From assembly GCF_021389935.1 (NCBI RefSeq), contig NZ_CP089979.1:4383001-4447000 (forward strand): DNA of 64,000 nucleotides, given 5' to 3'. This document shows positions 28,236 to 36,907 of the stretch, one piece after another (within the stretch, counting starts at the first letter, position 1; every line of letters starts with the position of its first letter). A program made the translations under genes and the position numbers. The notes under the pieces are model-generated. The model did not search any database. It saw nothing but the letters and a program-made list of their open reading frames with translations, and had not been told where the DNA came from. The DNA comes from Fulvivirga ligni (GTDB lineage: Bacteria; Bacteroidota; Bacteroidia; Cytophagales; Cyclobacteriaceae).

Positions 28236-28266
28236 CAAATATAATAGGACCTCGCTTTTTGTCAAA
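28236..28266 (-). promoter_or_regulatory. Promoter of the iron operon
   Basis: On the minus strand TTTG (28266-28263) and TATATTTG (28243-28236) are separated by 19 bp, matching the Bacteroidota -33/-7 consensus exactly. It lies 42 bp before the imelysin 1 ATG. Confidence 0.7.
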
Positions 28267-28270
28267 GCTT

Positions 28271-28289
28271 ATTTAGATTAAATTTAAAT
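28271..28289 (-). promoter_or_regulatory. Fur-like palindrome B
   Basis: 19-bp ATTTAGATT-A-AATTTAAAT, a dyad with one mismatched pair, directly upstream of the -33 box. The 9-1-9 layout is that of Fur boxes; direct similarity with palindrome A (shared ATTTAGATT) supports one regulator binding both. Confidence 0.5.
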
Positions 28290-28300
28290 TATGAATATGT

Positions 28301-28412
28301 GGGTTATTGGGTTATTGGGTTATTGGGTTATTGGGTTATTGGGTTATTGGGTTATTGGGTTATTGGGTTATTGGGTTATTGGGTTATTGGGTTATTGGGT
28401 TATTGGGTTATT
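28301..28412. repeat. 14 perfect copies of the octamer GGGTTATT (block 3)
   Basis: 112 bp of uninterrupted GGGTTATT units, ending GGGTACC. The array starts 12 bp upstream of Fur-like palindrome B of the iron operon. Perfect identity implies recent slippage expansion. The remaining intergenic sequence up to 28567 shows nothing else recognisable. Confidence 0.95.
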
Positions 28413-28567
28413 GGGTACCTGCATATTGTTGTGGGGCTGATCAGGTGTGGTGATCTAATGGTGATTTGTTCCAATAAAATAAATTTTATACTCATCGGTG
28501 GTTACTCAGCAAGGTCAAAAGGCATATAGCTAAAGACTTAACAATTATATTTTTTAATCTTTTATTT

Positions 28568-28960
28568 ATGAAAATTTCAAAAATACTTTTTGCATCAGCT
28601 TTAATTGCTTCTTCTTTAATACTTGGTAGCTGCGGTGATGACGATGAATCTCCTAGCTTTGAGCAGAGTGAATTTTATGGAACGTGGGAATTAACTGGTT
28701 CAACTGATTCAGAATTTAAGGAGTGCCCTGATAACCCTCCAGTGCTAGTAATTAGCGAATCATCAATCAAATTCCCTGTAATAAGTACAGATAATGGCTG
28801 TAATTCTGGTAGTTATTCTTCAACATATACCTTTAATGGTAAAACCTTTGAAATTACAGAAGCAGGAATTTCTTTTGACTATACTATTAAATCAAAATCA
28901 GAAACAGAGTTCGCATGGGTGAACTTCTATGATGAAACTGAAACTTGGGTTAAGAAGTAA
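28568..28960 (+). CDS. Lipocalin-like small lipoprotein
   Basis: 130 residues. Lipobox ILGSC (Cys22) followed by GDDDES, the acidic stretch that often directs Bacteroidota lipoproteins to the outer membrane. The mature part reads as one small beta barrel: FYGTWELTGSTDSEF, VLVISESSIKF, SSTYTFNGKTFEI and a C-terminal FYDETETWVKK, with Cys pair about 45/78. Ligand unknown. Single gene followed by an intrinsic terminator. Divergent from the iron operon, but separated from it by the octamer array. Confidence 0.75.
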   Translation: MKISKILFASALIASSLILGSCGDDDESPSFEQSEFYGTWELTGSTDSEFKECPDNPPVLVISESSIKFPVISTDNGCNSGSYSSTYTFNGKTFEITEAGISFDYTIKSKSETEFAWVNFYDETETWVKK

Positions 28961-28985
28961 GAAATTAACCTAAGACATGATATGG

Positions 28986-29018
28986 AGGTCAGCAATTATT
29001 CTGTTGGCCTTTTTTTTT
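28986..29018 (+). terminator. Intrinsic terminator after the small lipoprotein gene
   Basis: 9-pair stem AGGTCAGCA (28986-28994) with TGTTGGCCT (29002-29010), including two G-T pairs, followed by eight T. Confidence 0.85.
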
Positions 29019-29021
29019 GTG

Positions 29022-29130
29022 TTTATTGGTTAATTGGTTAATTGGTTATTGGTTATTGGTTATTGGTTATTGGTTATTGAGTTATTGAGTTATTGAATTA
29101 TTGAGTTATTGAGTTATTGAGTTATTCGGT
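29022..29130. repeat. TTATTGG/TTATTGAG simple repeat block 4
   Basis: Begins with TTAATTGG/TTATTGG units and changes to TTATTGAG units, ending TTATTCGG. Same order as block 1. Confidence 0.85.
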
Positions 29131-29221
29131 ATCTACATGGCAATACTTATTAGACATTAGACCATTATCTGCTAATTACTTTACACGCGCTGCTCAAACC
29201 TACCAACTACTAGTTACTATC

Positions 29222-29318
29222 CACTCAAATCTATTTACTCAATACTCACATCTATATACTCAATACTATTTACTCACATCTATATACTCAATACTATTTA
29301 CTCACATCTATCTACTCA
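29222..29318. repeat. ACTCAATACT 28-bp tandem repeat next to block 4
   Basis: About three units of period 28 built from CTCACATCTATATACTCAAT plus ACTATTTA. Lies at the 3' end of the DUF819 gene. The 28961-29315 gap otherwise contains only the terminator and repeat block 4. Confidence 0.8.
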
Positions 29319-30575
29319 ATTACCTGATGCATACTGCATGAGTATGGTGCAGAAGAGGGCTCCGTAGGTGCCGAGGGCGTAGCCTAATACGGCTAGTAAT
29401 ACCCCAACGGTTGCTAGTGAAGGATGAAAGGCGGCTGCTACTACTGGGGCAGATGCTGCTCCTCCTACGTTGGCGGTGCTGCCTACGGCCAGGTAGAAGT
29501 AAGGTGCTTTGATTATTTTGGCGGTGATGATAAGGATAAGGACGTGGATCGACATCCAGATAAACCCTACAAAGAAGAAGCCTAAATTATCAAATATCGA
29601 TAACACATTCATTTGCATACCAATGCTGGCTACCAAAATATAGATGAACAGAGAACCAATCTTAGAGGCACCGGCACCTTCATACTGTCTGAGTCTTGTA
29701 AATGAAAGTATAATTCCTGCAGTAGTAGCTATGACTACAATCCAGAAAAATTTGCTAGTGAGGCCAAATTTATCCAACTGAGGAAAGTTGTGTTCCAAGA
29801 ATGGAGCTATAATATCGCTAAGCCAATGAGAGGCTCCAGTGATTCCAAAACCAATGCCCAGTATGACAACATAATCGGCTAATGAAGGATTTCTGGCAAT
29901 ACTGGCAGCGTAGGCCTCCATTTTGGTTTTTAATGACTCAATAGGTCTATTATCTGCTTTAAAAAATTTGTTTATTTCTTTCTCTTTAGCAACACCAAGC
30001 AAAAGCGCCACAAGTACTATTTCAGCTACTATGATATCAACAGTAATGCTAATTGAATAAAGATCGGCTGACGGCTCCCACTGTGTAAACATGGCCGCCT
30101 GGTTAGCACTGCCTCCTATCCAACTACCTGCAATGGTACTCATGCCTCGCCATACCGCATCAGCACCAATGCCACCCACGGTCTCAGGACTAATGGCAGA
30201 CACTATCAAAATAGCCAGTGGTCCTCCTATTATGATTCCGATGGTTGCCGCTGCAAACATAATTAAGGCCTTAGGACCTAGCTTTATGATTTCTTTAAGG
30301 TCTATACTCAAGGTGAGCAGGACCAAACAGGCCGGCAATAGATATCGGGAGGCAACAAAATAAACTCTGGACGCTTCACCATCGACCAAACCGAAAGTGT
30401 TCAATAATGATGGCAGGAAATAACATAGCATGACTGTGGGAACCACCTTATAAAACTTTTTCCAACCCGGATGATCACTGCTAGAAGTTTTAAATATAAC
30501 GGCCAGCATTACCATAAGTATTCCAAACACTACGGCATCATTAGTGAAAAAGGGTTCAGGATGTTGATTCTCCAT
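29316..30575 (-). CDS. DUF819 family membrane protein
   Basis: 419 residues from the ATG at 30575 (MENQHPEPFFTNDAVVFG); an upstream TTG at 30590 in the same frame is less likely. About ten hydrophobic helices. Gly/Ala/Ser-rich helix pairs GSWIGGSANQAAM (about 150-162) and AVGSTANVGGAASAPVVAAAF (about 365-385, given as family hallmark) mark the DUF819 family (YjcL-like), predicted inner-membrane transporters of unknown substrate. Stand-alone gene; its stop lies against the 28-bp repeat. The nearest upstream gene on the strand is the Nudix hydrolase. Confidence 0.88.
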   Translation of the reverse strand: MENQHPEPFFTNDAVVFGILMVMLAVIFKTSSSDHPGWKKFYKVVPTVMLCYFLPSLLNTFGLVDGEASRVYFVASRYLLPACLVLLTLSIDLKEIIKLGPKALIMFAAATIGIIIGGPLAILIVSAISPETVGGIGADAVWRGMSTIAGSWIGGSANQAAMFTQWEPSADLYSISITVDIIVAEIVLVALLLGVAKEKEINKFFKADNRPIESLKTKMEAYAASIARNPSLADYVVILGIGFGITGASHWLSDIIAPFLEHNFPQLDKFGLTSKFFWIVVIATTAGIILSFTRLRQYEGAGASKIGSLFIYILVASIGMQMNVLSIFDNLGFFFVGFIWMSIHVLILIITAKIIKAPYFYLAVGSTANVGGAASAPVVAAAFHPSLATVGVLLAVLGYALGTYGALFCTILMQYASGN

Positions 30576-30646
30576 AAAGGCTATGTACAATAAGATTGAA
30601 AAACCTTGAAATAAGGCATTTTATAACAGCTTTGCAAATGCAGCGT

Positions 30647-31297
30647 TCAATTGCTGATTTCCTCAACAATGGTAATTAACTCCGCCAGCATCATGGCCGT
30701 GGCTCCCCAGACCACTTTCCCCTGAACATCAAAATAAGGTGCTTTTAATCGAAATCTTTGCTGAACGGTGATATTCTTTTCTTTATGGTAATCTTTATCA
30801 ACCAAGGCTGACAATTCTGCCTCTATCAATTCTTTCACCTCGTAGGTATCAATAGTAAAACTGGGATTCTCCTTTATATAGCCTACAAACGGACTTACCT
30901 TAAAATTGCTGGCGGGAATATAGAGATCGCTCAATTTACCAATAATATTAACCTTGGATTGGGCTATACCTATTTCTTCAAACGTCTCCCTTAGTGCCGT
31001 TGATTGTAAATCTGAATCGGCCTCTTCCCACTTGCCTCCGGGTAAGCTCACCTGGCCACCGTGGGTACCTTTATAATCATGACGTTGGGTGAGAGGAATC
31101 ATGATTTGCCCTTGATTTTCATAGAAGAGAATTAGAACACCACCTAGCCGGGCATCGTCCCTATCCAAATCAAAACGCTGTTCGACACTCTCTGCGGGCA
31201 TCATTAGTTTCTGAGCATTCTGACCGGGCAGTGGCTCTGCCAGGCGACTTTCCATACGCTCTATAAACTGTTGAAAATCAATTTTTCTCAAAGGCAT
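30647..31297 (-). CDS. Nudix hydrolase, CoA pyrophosphatase-like
   Basis: 216 residues, cytoplasmic. The Nudix box is complete: GGKWEEADSDLQSTALRETF followed by EEIG (G-x5-E-x7-RE-x2-EE-x-G). The upstream SLPGG and the HDYKGTHGGQVSLPGG segment match the CoA pyrophosphatase subgroup (NudL/YeaB), which cleaves CoA to 3',5'-ADP and phosphopantetheine. Its start overlaps the end of the CrtC-like lipoprotein gene by 20 bp, so the two are co-transcribed and probably coupled. A possible functional link between them is not obvious. Confidence 0.88.
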   Translation of the reverse strand: MPLRKIDFQQFIERMESRLAEPLPGQNAQKLMMPAESVEQRFDLDRDDARLGGVLILFYENQGQIMIPLTQRHDYKGTHGGQVSLPGGKWEEADSDLQSTALRETFEEIGIAQSKVNIIGKLSDLYIPASNFKVSPFVGYIKENPSFTIDTYEVKELIEAELSALVDKDYHKEKNITVQQRFRLKAPYFDVQGKVVWGATAMMLAELITIVEEISN

Positions 31298-32348
31298 CTC
31301 TATTAGTCATCTCCACATAAGAATCTCCTGACACAGTTACTCCGTCAAGGGTACCCTCTACTGAACACATGCCTTCCCAATAATACAATTTGTGAAATGG
31401 TGTGAAGCTTAAAGCGAGTTCCTGATCATTGACCAAAGCATTTACAAAAAGCTCCAGGTCTAATGATTTAAGCTTGATGTTCCAACTTACAGGATAGGTA
31501 GTTCCTGAATTAGGGCTGGTATAAAATGTTTCAGGCTCAATTTCTATATCAGATTCTTTAATCTCTATCTGGCGGTTATCAGAGGAGTAGTATGTGCCTC
31601 CAAAAATCTTTTTGTTATCCCCTAAATGATGAAGTTGGTATAGCATTAGTTCCTCGCCATTATCCAGCTGTACAGAGAACCAATCCCAGGCCACTTGCTT
31701 CTGCCATACGCCTACACAGTTCCACTGTCTGTCGTACCACAGCTCTCCCTCCAGCTCTACAGGCTGCCCTTGCAAAAATAACTTACCCTTGGTGGTGAGT
31801 CGTGGGTAGGAGTAATAACCGGCCTGTGCATAGTCGCCATATTGCTCATAGCCAGTGCCGTTATGCATTAGTATAGGTTTTGCTGGTGAGGTTTCAAGGG
31901 TCAGCTTAATATTGTTATCTGGCATATTGGCTTCAATAGCATACTTCCCCATTTGGCCTGTAAGCCTGTGCTCAATATCCTTATGCACCACAGCCAGGTT
32001 TAACGGTAGCTTGGGCTCCAATAAATTATCCTGACCTACAATTTTATAATCATAATGAAAAGTATTACCCTGCGGATCAGTAATAGCAAAGTTACTCATC
32101 AGATAATCTTTCTTATTTTTAGGGTTGAAATGAAATATGACATACTCTACTCCATACTGATCAGAGCTAGCCACATCTTTCAAATGGCCGGTAAAATACC
32201 ACCACTCTAATGAGTTTTTAAGGTGCGGGGCCTCATCATCAGGAAGAATGGCTTTTTCATTATAAATATCATTACCATTGTAAGGAGTAAATTTGCACGA
32301 GGTAATAGCCGCTGCTATTAGAACTATAAATATCTTTTTCATCATCAT
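31278..32348 (-). CDS. CrtC/AttH-like lipocalin-fold lipoprotein
   Basis: 356 residues with a lipoprotein signal, lipobox AITSC (Cys18). The mature protein has two lipocalin-like halves: LKNSLEWWYFTGHL (about 42-55) and SNFAITDPQG in the first; GELWYDRQWN...VAWDWFSVQLDNGEELMLYQL (split motif) in the second. This pattern is that of the AttH/carotenoid 1,2-hydratase (CrtC) superfamily. True CrtC hydrates carotenoids, but many members occur away from carotenoid genes beside ABC transporters; no such genes here. Activity therefore unassigned. Followed by an overlapping Nudix gene. Confidence 0.82.
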   Translation of the reverse strand: MMMKKIFIVLIAAAITSCKFTPYNGNDIYNEKAILPDDEAPHLKNSLEWWYFTGHLKDVASSDQYGVEYVIFHFNPKNKKDYLMSNFAITDPQGNTFHYDYKIVGQDNLLEPKLPLNLAVVHKDIEHRLTGQMGKYAIEANMPDNNIKLTLETSPAKPILMHNGTGYEQYGDYAQAGYYSYPRLTTKGKLFLQGQPVELEGELWYDRQWNCVGVWQKQVAWDWFSVQLDNGEELMLYQLHHLGDNKKIFGGTYYSSDNRQIEIKESDIEIEPETFYTSPNSGTTYPVSWNIKLKSLDLELFVNALVNDQELALSFTPFHKLYYWEGMCSVEGTLDGVTVSGDSYVEMTNRDAFEKN

Positions 32349-32427
32349 CTAAACATCGACTAAAATAAGATGTTTGTAACTTAGGTCAAAGAATGAAAAC
32401 GACCGTTTGTAACTGTAAATTTTTTTA

Positions 32428-33429
32428 ATGCGCTCAAAATTTCAATTTTTATTTCTTTTTTGCCTGCTCTGCACGTCTGCGCTGGCCCAGGAAACTATTG
32501 TTAACTGTACTGATTCTACCTTTTGTGTGCCCAGTGTAATCGGCTTACCACGATCTAAGGGAATAGTGATAAAACGTGAGATTGTTAGAGATTATAGTAT
32601 TCAATCTGAAAGTGACGAGCTTGGAAACAGCAGTGCCGAGCTAAGAAGAAATAGAAGATGGGAATTTAAAGTACGGGCTCCCATCATTATGAAAGATGGC
32701 TTTAAAATGGCCGCTGGTCTTAAGTATTTTGTTGAGGAACATAACTTTGAGAACCCGGAGAGTTTAAACTATCCTTTTTATCAGAATCTGGAAAACAGAT
32801 CTTTGAGAAGTATAAGAGGCGAGCTATTTCTGGTAAAGCCTACCAAAACCAATAAGTTCTATTTACTAAGAATAAGCGGAGGCCTTAACGGTGACTATGG
32901 ATCTGATCTTGCAAAACATGAGTTTTTTAAGTTCTCGATTTCTCCCCTAATAGGCTGGAAAAAGAATGACTATGTTTCTTATGCCTTTGGTCTTGCTTTT
33001 AGCTATGGCCTGGGCAATAGGTCTATTCTACCCATAATTGCTTATAACAAATCATTCAATAATCAGTGGGGTGTGGAAATGGTGCTGCCGGCCGAAGCCA
33101 AGCTGAGATACAGCACGCTCAACCAAAAGAACTTTTTCTACCTAAAGTCTGAACTTAACGGCTCTAACTACAGCGTAAGATTAGACGAAAGTCAGGATGA
33201 TCTTCTATATCTAAATAAGTCCGAAGTAAGGTTTCTTCTTAGCTGGGAAAGAGAGATCCATGACTGGTTATGGTTCGGCATTGAAACAGGTATGAGAAGC
33301 AACATCAACTTTGACCTTTCTTCTGAAACAGGCTTTAATGCTAACACTGTGGTGAACAATAAACTGAATGCTGCCATGGTATATAACATGAGCATTTTTG
33401 TGGTGCCTCCAAGAAAGCTTTTAAAGTAA
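32428..33429 (+). CDS. Putative outer-membrane beta-barrel protein (DUF6268-like)
   Basis: 333 residues with a signal peptide ending TSALAQ (about 21). After a short Cys pair (C27, C33) the chain is a series of amphipathic strands: RRWEFKVRAPIIMKDGFKMA, SIRGELFLVKPTK, FYLLRISGGLNGDYG, YVSYAFGLAFSYGLG, and terminal AAMVYNMSIFVVPPRKLLK. This looks like the DUF6268 family, which I recall as predicted outer-membrane proteins of unknown function. Divergent from the CrtC-like gene (79-bp gap). A 10-bp direct repeat GTTTGTAACT (32372 and 32405) lies upstream. Confidence 0.6.
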   Translation: MRSKFQFLFLFCLLCTSALAQETIVNCTDSTFCVPSVIGLPRSKGIVIKREIVRDYSIQSESDELGNSSAELRRNRRWEFKVRAPIIMKDGFKMAAGLKYFVEEHNFENPESLNYPFYQNLENRSLRSIRGELFLVKPTKTNKFYLLRISGGLNGDYGSDLAKHEFFKFSISPLIGWKKNDYVSYAFGLAFSYGLGNRSILPIIAYNKSFNNQWGVEMVLPAEAKLRYSTLNQKNFFYLKSELNGSNYSVRLDESQDDLLYLNKSEVRFLLSWEREIHDWLWFGIETGMRSNINFDLSSETGFNANTVVNNKLNAAMVYNMSIFVVPPRKLLK

Positions 33430-33453
33430 AAGAGCTATAAATTCTATGATTTG

Positions 33454-34476
33454 CTACTGACAGTTACTCAATAACTCAGACGGTATATCTTCCTGATTTT
33501 CAGCGGCTAATTTAAATTCACTGCAAGCTTTAACTTTATCGCCAACCGCCAAAAGTGCCTGACCATAAAAGCTATGAATATCAGCCACAAACTCATCAAG
33601 TTTCAGCGCATGCTCGAGTAGGTTCACAGCCTCCTCATATTGTTCGGTTTTATAATAATACCAACCTTTGTTTCTGTAGGCCCAGGCATTTTTAGAGTCT
33701 AAAGTAATGCTCTGATCTATATCCTTTTTGGCTTTGGCCAGGTCTCCCATTTGCAAATAAATAAAGCCTCTATTATTCAAAAAGTAAGGTTGTAATGACT
33801 CGTAGCTAAGCGCCGTATTTACCAGCTGCATCGCCTCTTCATAATCACCTCTTTGCTGCTCTATCAAAGCCAATGAGTTATAAGCATTAGATTGTTTTGG
33901 ATCTATGTCTATGGCTTTCTGAAGATCAACCTCCGCCTGCTCCAAATTCCCCATGTAATACTTAACTGACCCTCTGTTGATCAACGTCTCCACATTATTG
34001 CTATCCAAAGCAAGTGCCTGATTGAACTCGTCAAGAGCTTCAGAAAATTGTCTAAGCTTTGCCTTTACCAGCCCTTTACGGAAATATACGGTACTTGAAT
34101 CAGGTATTTGCGACTGCACATATTTGAGGTCTTCAAGGGCACTATAGTATTCATGCAATTCGTAAAAAGCATTAGAACGATTCATGTAAGCATCTAAATA
34201 TTGGGGGTTGCATTGAATAGCCCGCTGGTACTGCTGTATGGCCTGAGTATATTGTGCTTGTTCAAAATGAACTATACCCAGGTTATTAATGGCAGCAGTG
34301 TAACAAGAATCAATTTTAATGGCCTCTTTAAAAAAGCGGGTTGCTTCGCGGTAATCCTGCTGATCTAAAGCTTCGTTTCCTCTAATTAGAAACCGCTGCT
34401 TTTGGGTGTCATTTTTAGAGCCACAGGCTGTGATAAGGCCCACCAAAAGGTATAGTACTACAAAACGCTTCTTCAT
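33454..34476 (-). CDS. TPR-repeat lipoprotein
   Basis: 340 residues from the ATG at 34476, chosen because MKKRFVVLYLLVGLITACGS is a complete lipoprotein signal (lipobox LITAC, Cys18); the upstream start at 34500 adds eight basic residues. The rest is about eight tetratricopeptide repeats with typical units such as YTAAINNLGIVHFEQAQYTQ, AYRNKGWYYYKTEQYEEAVN and AYNSLALIEQQRGDYEEAM. TPR arrays mediate protein-protein contacts; periplasmic lipoprotein scaffolds of this type are common in Bacteroidota. No partner is indicated; it follows the DUF4270 operon but 160 bp away. Confidence 0.9.
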   Translation of the reverse strand: MKKRFVVLYLLVGLITACGSKNDTQKQRFLIRGNEALDQQDYREATRFFKEAIKIDSCYTAAINNLGIVHFEQAQYTQAIQQYQRAIQCNPQYLDAYMNRSNAFYELHEYYSALEDLKYVQSQIPDSSTVYFRKGLVKAKLRQFSEALDEFNQALALDSNNVETLINRGSVKYYMGNLEQAEVDLQKAIDIDPKQSNAYNSLALIEQQRGDYEEAMQLVNTALSYESLQPYFLNNRGFIYLQMGDLAKAKKDIDQSITLDSKNAWAYRNKGWYYYKTEQYEEAVNLLEHALKLDEFVADIHSFYGQALLAVGDKVKACSEFKLAAENQEDIPSELLSNCQ

Positions 34477-34659
34477 GATTCTCTTCTTTTCTCTCTGCAA
34501 GTTTACTGGTTGTAGGCCTAAAATTCACGGATAAGGGAGGGAAATGTAGAAGATCAGAAGCTATAGAAAAGATTACATTTCAAAATGTACAAAATATGTG
34601 AAGACTCCCGAAAGAAAGGATAGGGATAATACTTTCGGGAGATACTTCACAACTACTTA

Positions 34660-35904
34660 TTAATGGTATTTCACTTTGTTAAACCACAGGTTCCTGATTG
34701 AGAAAGCAAGGCTAATCTCATTCGTTGTTTCCTGAATCAAGTGATTGCTTGTAGTGCCATTAACCTTGCGATTATACGCCAGATTAATGGCTCCATCAGA
34801 TTTTAATGGAAGGCCCAAACCTGCTGTTATTCCCCAAGAGTCGAAGGCTGTATTATCAATGTCCAAATAGGAATTTTCAGTGTAATAGCCCAACCTATAA
34901 CTCATGCGCCCCATATAATCTTCCCCTATTCTGTTGGGAGTAAAATCTACTCCAAAAGAATAGCGCCAGGTGTCGTTCAAATCATCTACATCACCTATCT
35001 GCACCTGGCTCCACTGCTTATATTCCACATCAGCAGCTACAATCCATTTGTTATTCACAAATGAAAGGCCTGCTCCTACTTTCTGCGGTAGTTGGTAGGC
35101 ACTGATGGTTTCAGACTCATCATATACTAGCTCCCCATCCGCATTATTGACTAACTGCTGGCTCACACTGCCCGAAAGGTCAGTTTTATCATCATAGATC
35201 AATCCCAGATTTATGGCGTATTTCTCTCTTTCAAACTTATAATTCAAGGCGAAATCTACGTTCATCTTCGTTATTCCTACGCTTTCAGTTACTGAAAATA
35301 AATTGGTTGATCCACTTATGGCATTTTCTTCATGTTTCAGTGTACCTAGTATCAATGAGAAGCGAGCTCCCAAGGTCAGGTTTTTCATTATTTCATAACC
35401 ATGAGAAAAATACAGCTCGTTTAAGCCGCCAGAGCCTACATAATTCAACGTATAATCACGACCCTGCACAGTCTGCATGTCATTCACCGTGATATTATAT
35501 CCCACCTTACTCAAGGGCTCCACCCCTACTATTCCTGTCCATTTATTATTGAACCTGAACCAAAAACTTAAGTCAGATATGCCTCCATCTGAGACTGACC
35601 CCACGGAGCCATCATCAGTGGTCCTGTTAATGCTACTATAATAGGCTCCCACATCAAAAATGTGAGTGTAATAACCGCCAACCTCAGTGTTAGCTGCGTA
35701 GTTTACCCTGTTTACCCAGTATGGACTGCTTAGCCCAATAGAGGTAAAGCCCATACCCCTGCTCTGGATGGTAGAACGCTGCTGTAACTCACCTAGTCCA
35801 AATATGGAGTAGGTAGAACCTGCGGAGTTTTGAGCCCAGCCAGCGTAAGCTACACATACCAGAGCAATCGGCATGACTAACCTAAACCAACACGTATTAA
35901 TCAT
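34660..35904 (-). CDS. Outer-membrane barrel protein of the DUF4270-kelch operon
   Basis: 414 residues from the ATG at 35904, which gives a signal peptide MINTCWFRLVMPIALVCVAY then AGWAQ; this start overlaps the kelch gene stop by eight bases. ATGs further upstream (35916, 35979) are in frame but would deepen the overlap. The mature protein starts STYSIFGLGELQQRSTIQSR, then alternating strands with aromatic girdles (NKWTGIVGVEPLSKVGYNI, KYAINLGLIYDDKTDLSGSV) and ends SLAFSIRNLWFNKVKYH. The fold resembles FadL/PorP-like barrels of about 14-16 strands. Probably the outer-membrane partner of the two preceding lipoproteins. Confidence 0.8.
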   Translation of the reverse strand: MINTCWFRLVMPIALVCVAYAGWAQNSAGSTYSIFGLGELQQRSTIQSRGMGFTSIGLSSPYWVNRVNYAANTEVGGYYTHIFDVGAYYSSINRTTDDGSVGSVSDGGISDLSFWFRFNNKWTGIVGVEPLSKVGYNITVNDMQTVQGRDYTLNYVGSGGLNELYFSHGYEIMKNLTLGARFSLILGTLKHEENAISGSTNLFSVTESVGITKMNVDFALNYKFEREKYAINLGLIYDDKTDLSGSVSQQLVNNADGELVYDESETISAYQLPQKVGAGLSFVNNKWIVAADVEYKQWSQVQIGDVDDLNDTWRYSFGVDFTPNRIGEDYMGRMSYRLGYYTENSYLDIDNTAFDSWGITAGLGLPLKSDGAINLAYNRKVNGTTSNHLIQETTNEISLAFSIRNLWFNKVKYH

Positions 35905-36907
35905 ATGGATCTTCATCGTATTCTTCCAATGGTTTGAACTCCCATAGGTCATCAAATCGCTGACTGCTATTGGTGCCAAGCCCTACAAAAGCTCTTCCGT
36001 TAATCGTGAATGAAACAGCACCCTGGCGACCCAATCCTTCAAAGGCGGTACGCTCTTCCCACAAATCATTTACAGGATCATATTCCCAGATAGAGGTAAG
36101 ATTAGAACCTGTGGTGCCCGTAGTGATATAGCCTAAACCATTGACTGAGAAGGCTGTACCATATTGACGAACCACATTGTAATCATCATCTTCATCCAAC
36201 TCTTCCATTCTTATCCAGATATCAGCGGTGCCAGGGGCAAATTCAAAGAAATCAGTCTGGTAAATACCGTTATTGGTACCTGTGCCTACAAATACTCTAT
36301 CGTCAATGGTTAAGGCTACTGCTCCTTCACGCTTTTCACCCTTGATGCTTACAATGTCAGTCCAAACGCCGGTAGAAGGATTATACTCCCAAAAATCTTT
36401 CAGGTAGTTATCACCGTCATTACCTGTACCCACATAACCTTTACCATCATAAGCAAAAGCTACTGCACGCACCCTTGCTGACCCTCCAAAATCATTGATC
36501 TGAGTCCAGGTATCTGTTTCCGTGTTATATTCCCAAAAGTCACCCAGCTCTTTGTTATCCTTATTATAGCCGGTACCCACATACCCCTTATTACCGATAG
36601 CAAAAGCCACTGCTCCTGACCTACCACTACCAGGAAAGCTATCCAACCGAACCCAGTCATCATTAGCTTCGCTGTAGGACCAGAAGTCAGTGAGGTAATC
36701 ATCACCATCAAAGCCCAGCCCTACATATGCTTTTCCCCCTACCACGAATGACACTGCGCCGGAACGCTTGCTGCCATCCAGCGAGCTCTTCTTTATCCAG
36801 TTACCATCTTCCGAACTGCTTGTACTGTCATCAGTAGTACACCCTGACAAATACATGCTGATGGCCCCCATCAGTAAAATTGGTATCAATTTGAACTGTC
36901 TACTCAT
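35897..36907 (-). CDS. Kelch-repeat lipoprotein
   Basis: 336 residues with lipobox YLSGC (Cys23) and TTDDSTSSSEDG after it. Six kelch-like blades follow, each containing GRSGAVAFAIGNKGYVGTG-type and DFWEYNxxTDTW-type pieces, e.g. KRSGAVSFVVGGKAYVGLG (about 48-66) and RQGAVSFTINGRAFVGLG near the end, so a complete beta-propeller. Location: cell surface or periplasm. It lies between the DUF4270 gene (overlap of eight bases) and the barrel gene (overlap of eight bases), so the three are translated together. The propeller may be a binding module on the barrel (inference). Confidence 0.9.
   Translation of the reverse strand: MSRQFKLIPILLMGAISMYLSGCTTDDSTSSSEDGNWIKKSSLDGSKRSGAVSFVVGGKAYVGLGFDGDDYLTDFWSYSEANDDWVRLDSFPGSGRSGAVAFAIGNKGYVGTGYNKDNKELGDFWEYNTETDTWTQINDFGGSARVRAVAFAYDGKGYVGTGNDGDNYLKDFWEYNPSTGVWTDIVSIKGEKREGAVALTIDDRVFVGTGTNNGIYQTDFFEFAPGTADIWIRMEELDEDDDYNVVRQYGTAFSVNGLGYITTGTTGSNLTSIWEYDPVNDLWEERTAFEGLGRQGAVSFTINGRAFVGLGTNSSQRFDDLWEFKPLEEYDEDPYD

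Noticed and set aside
28299-28529. Open frame reading GYWVIGLL repeats through the octamer array
   Set aside because: A 24-base repeat without stops arises automatically from an octamer; no start site or domain.
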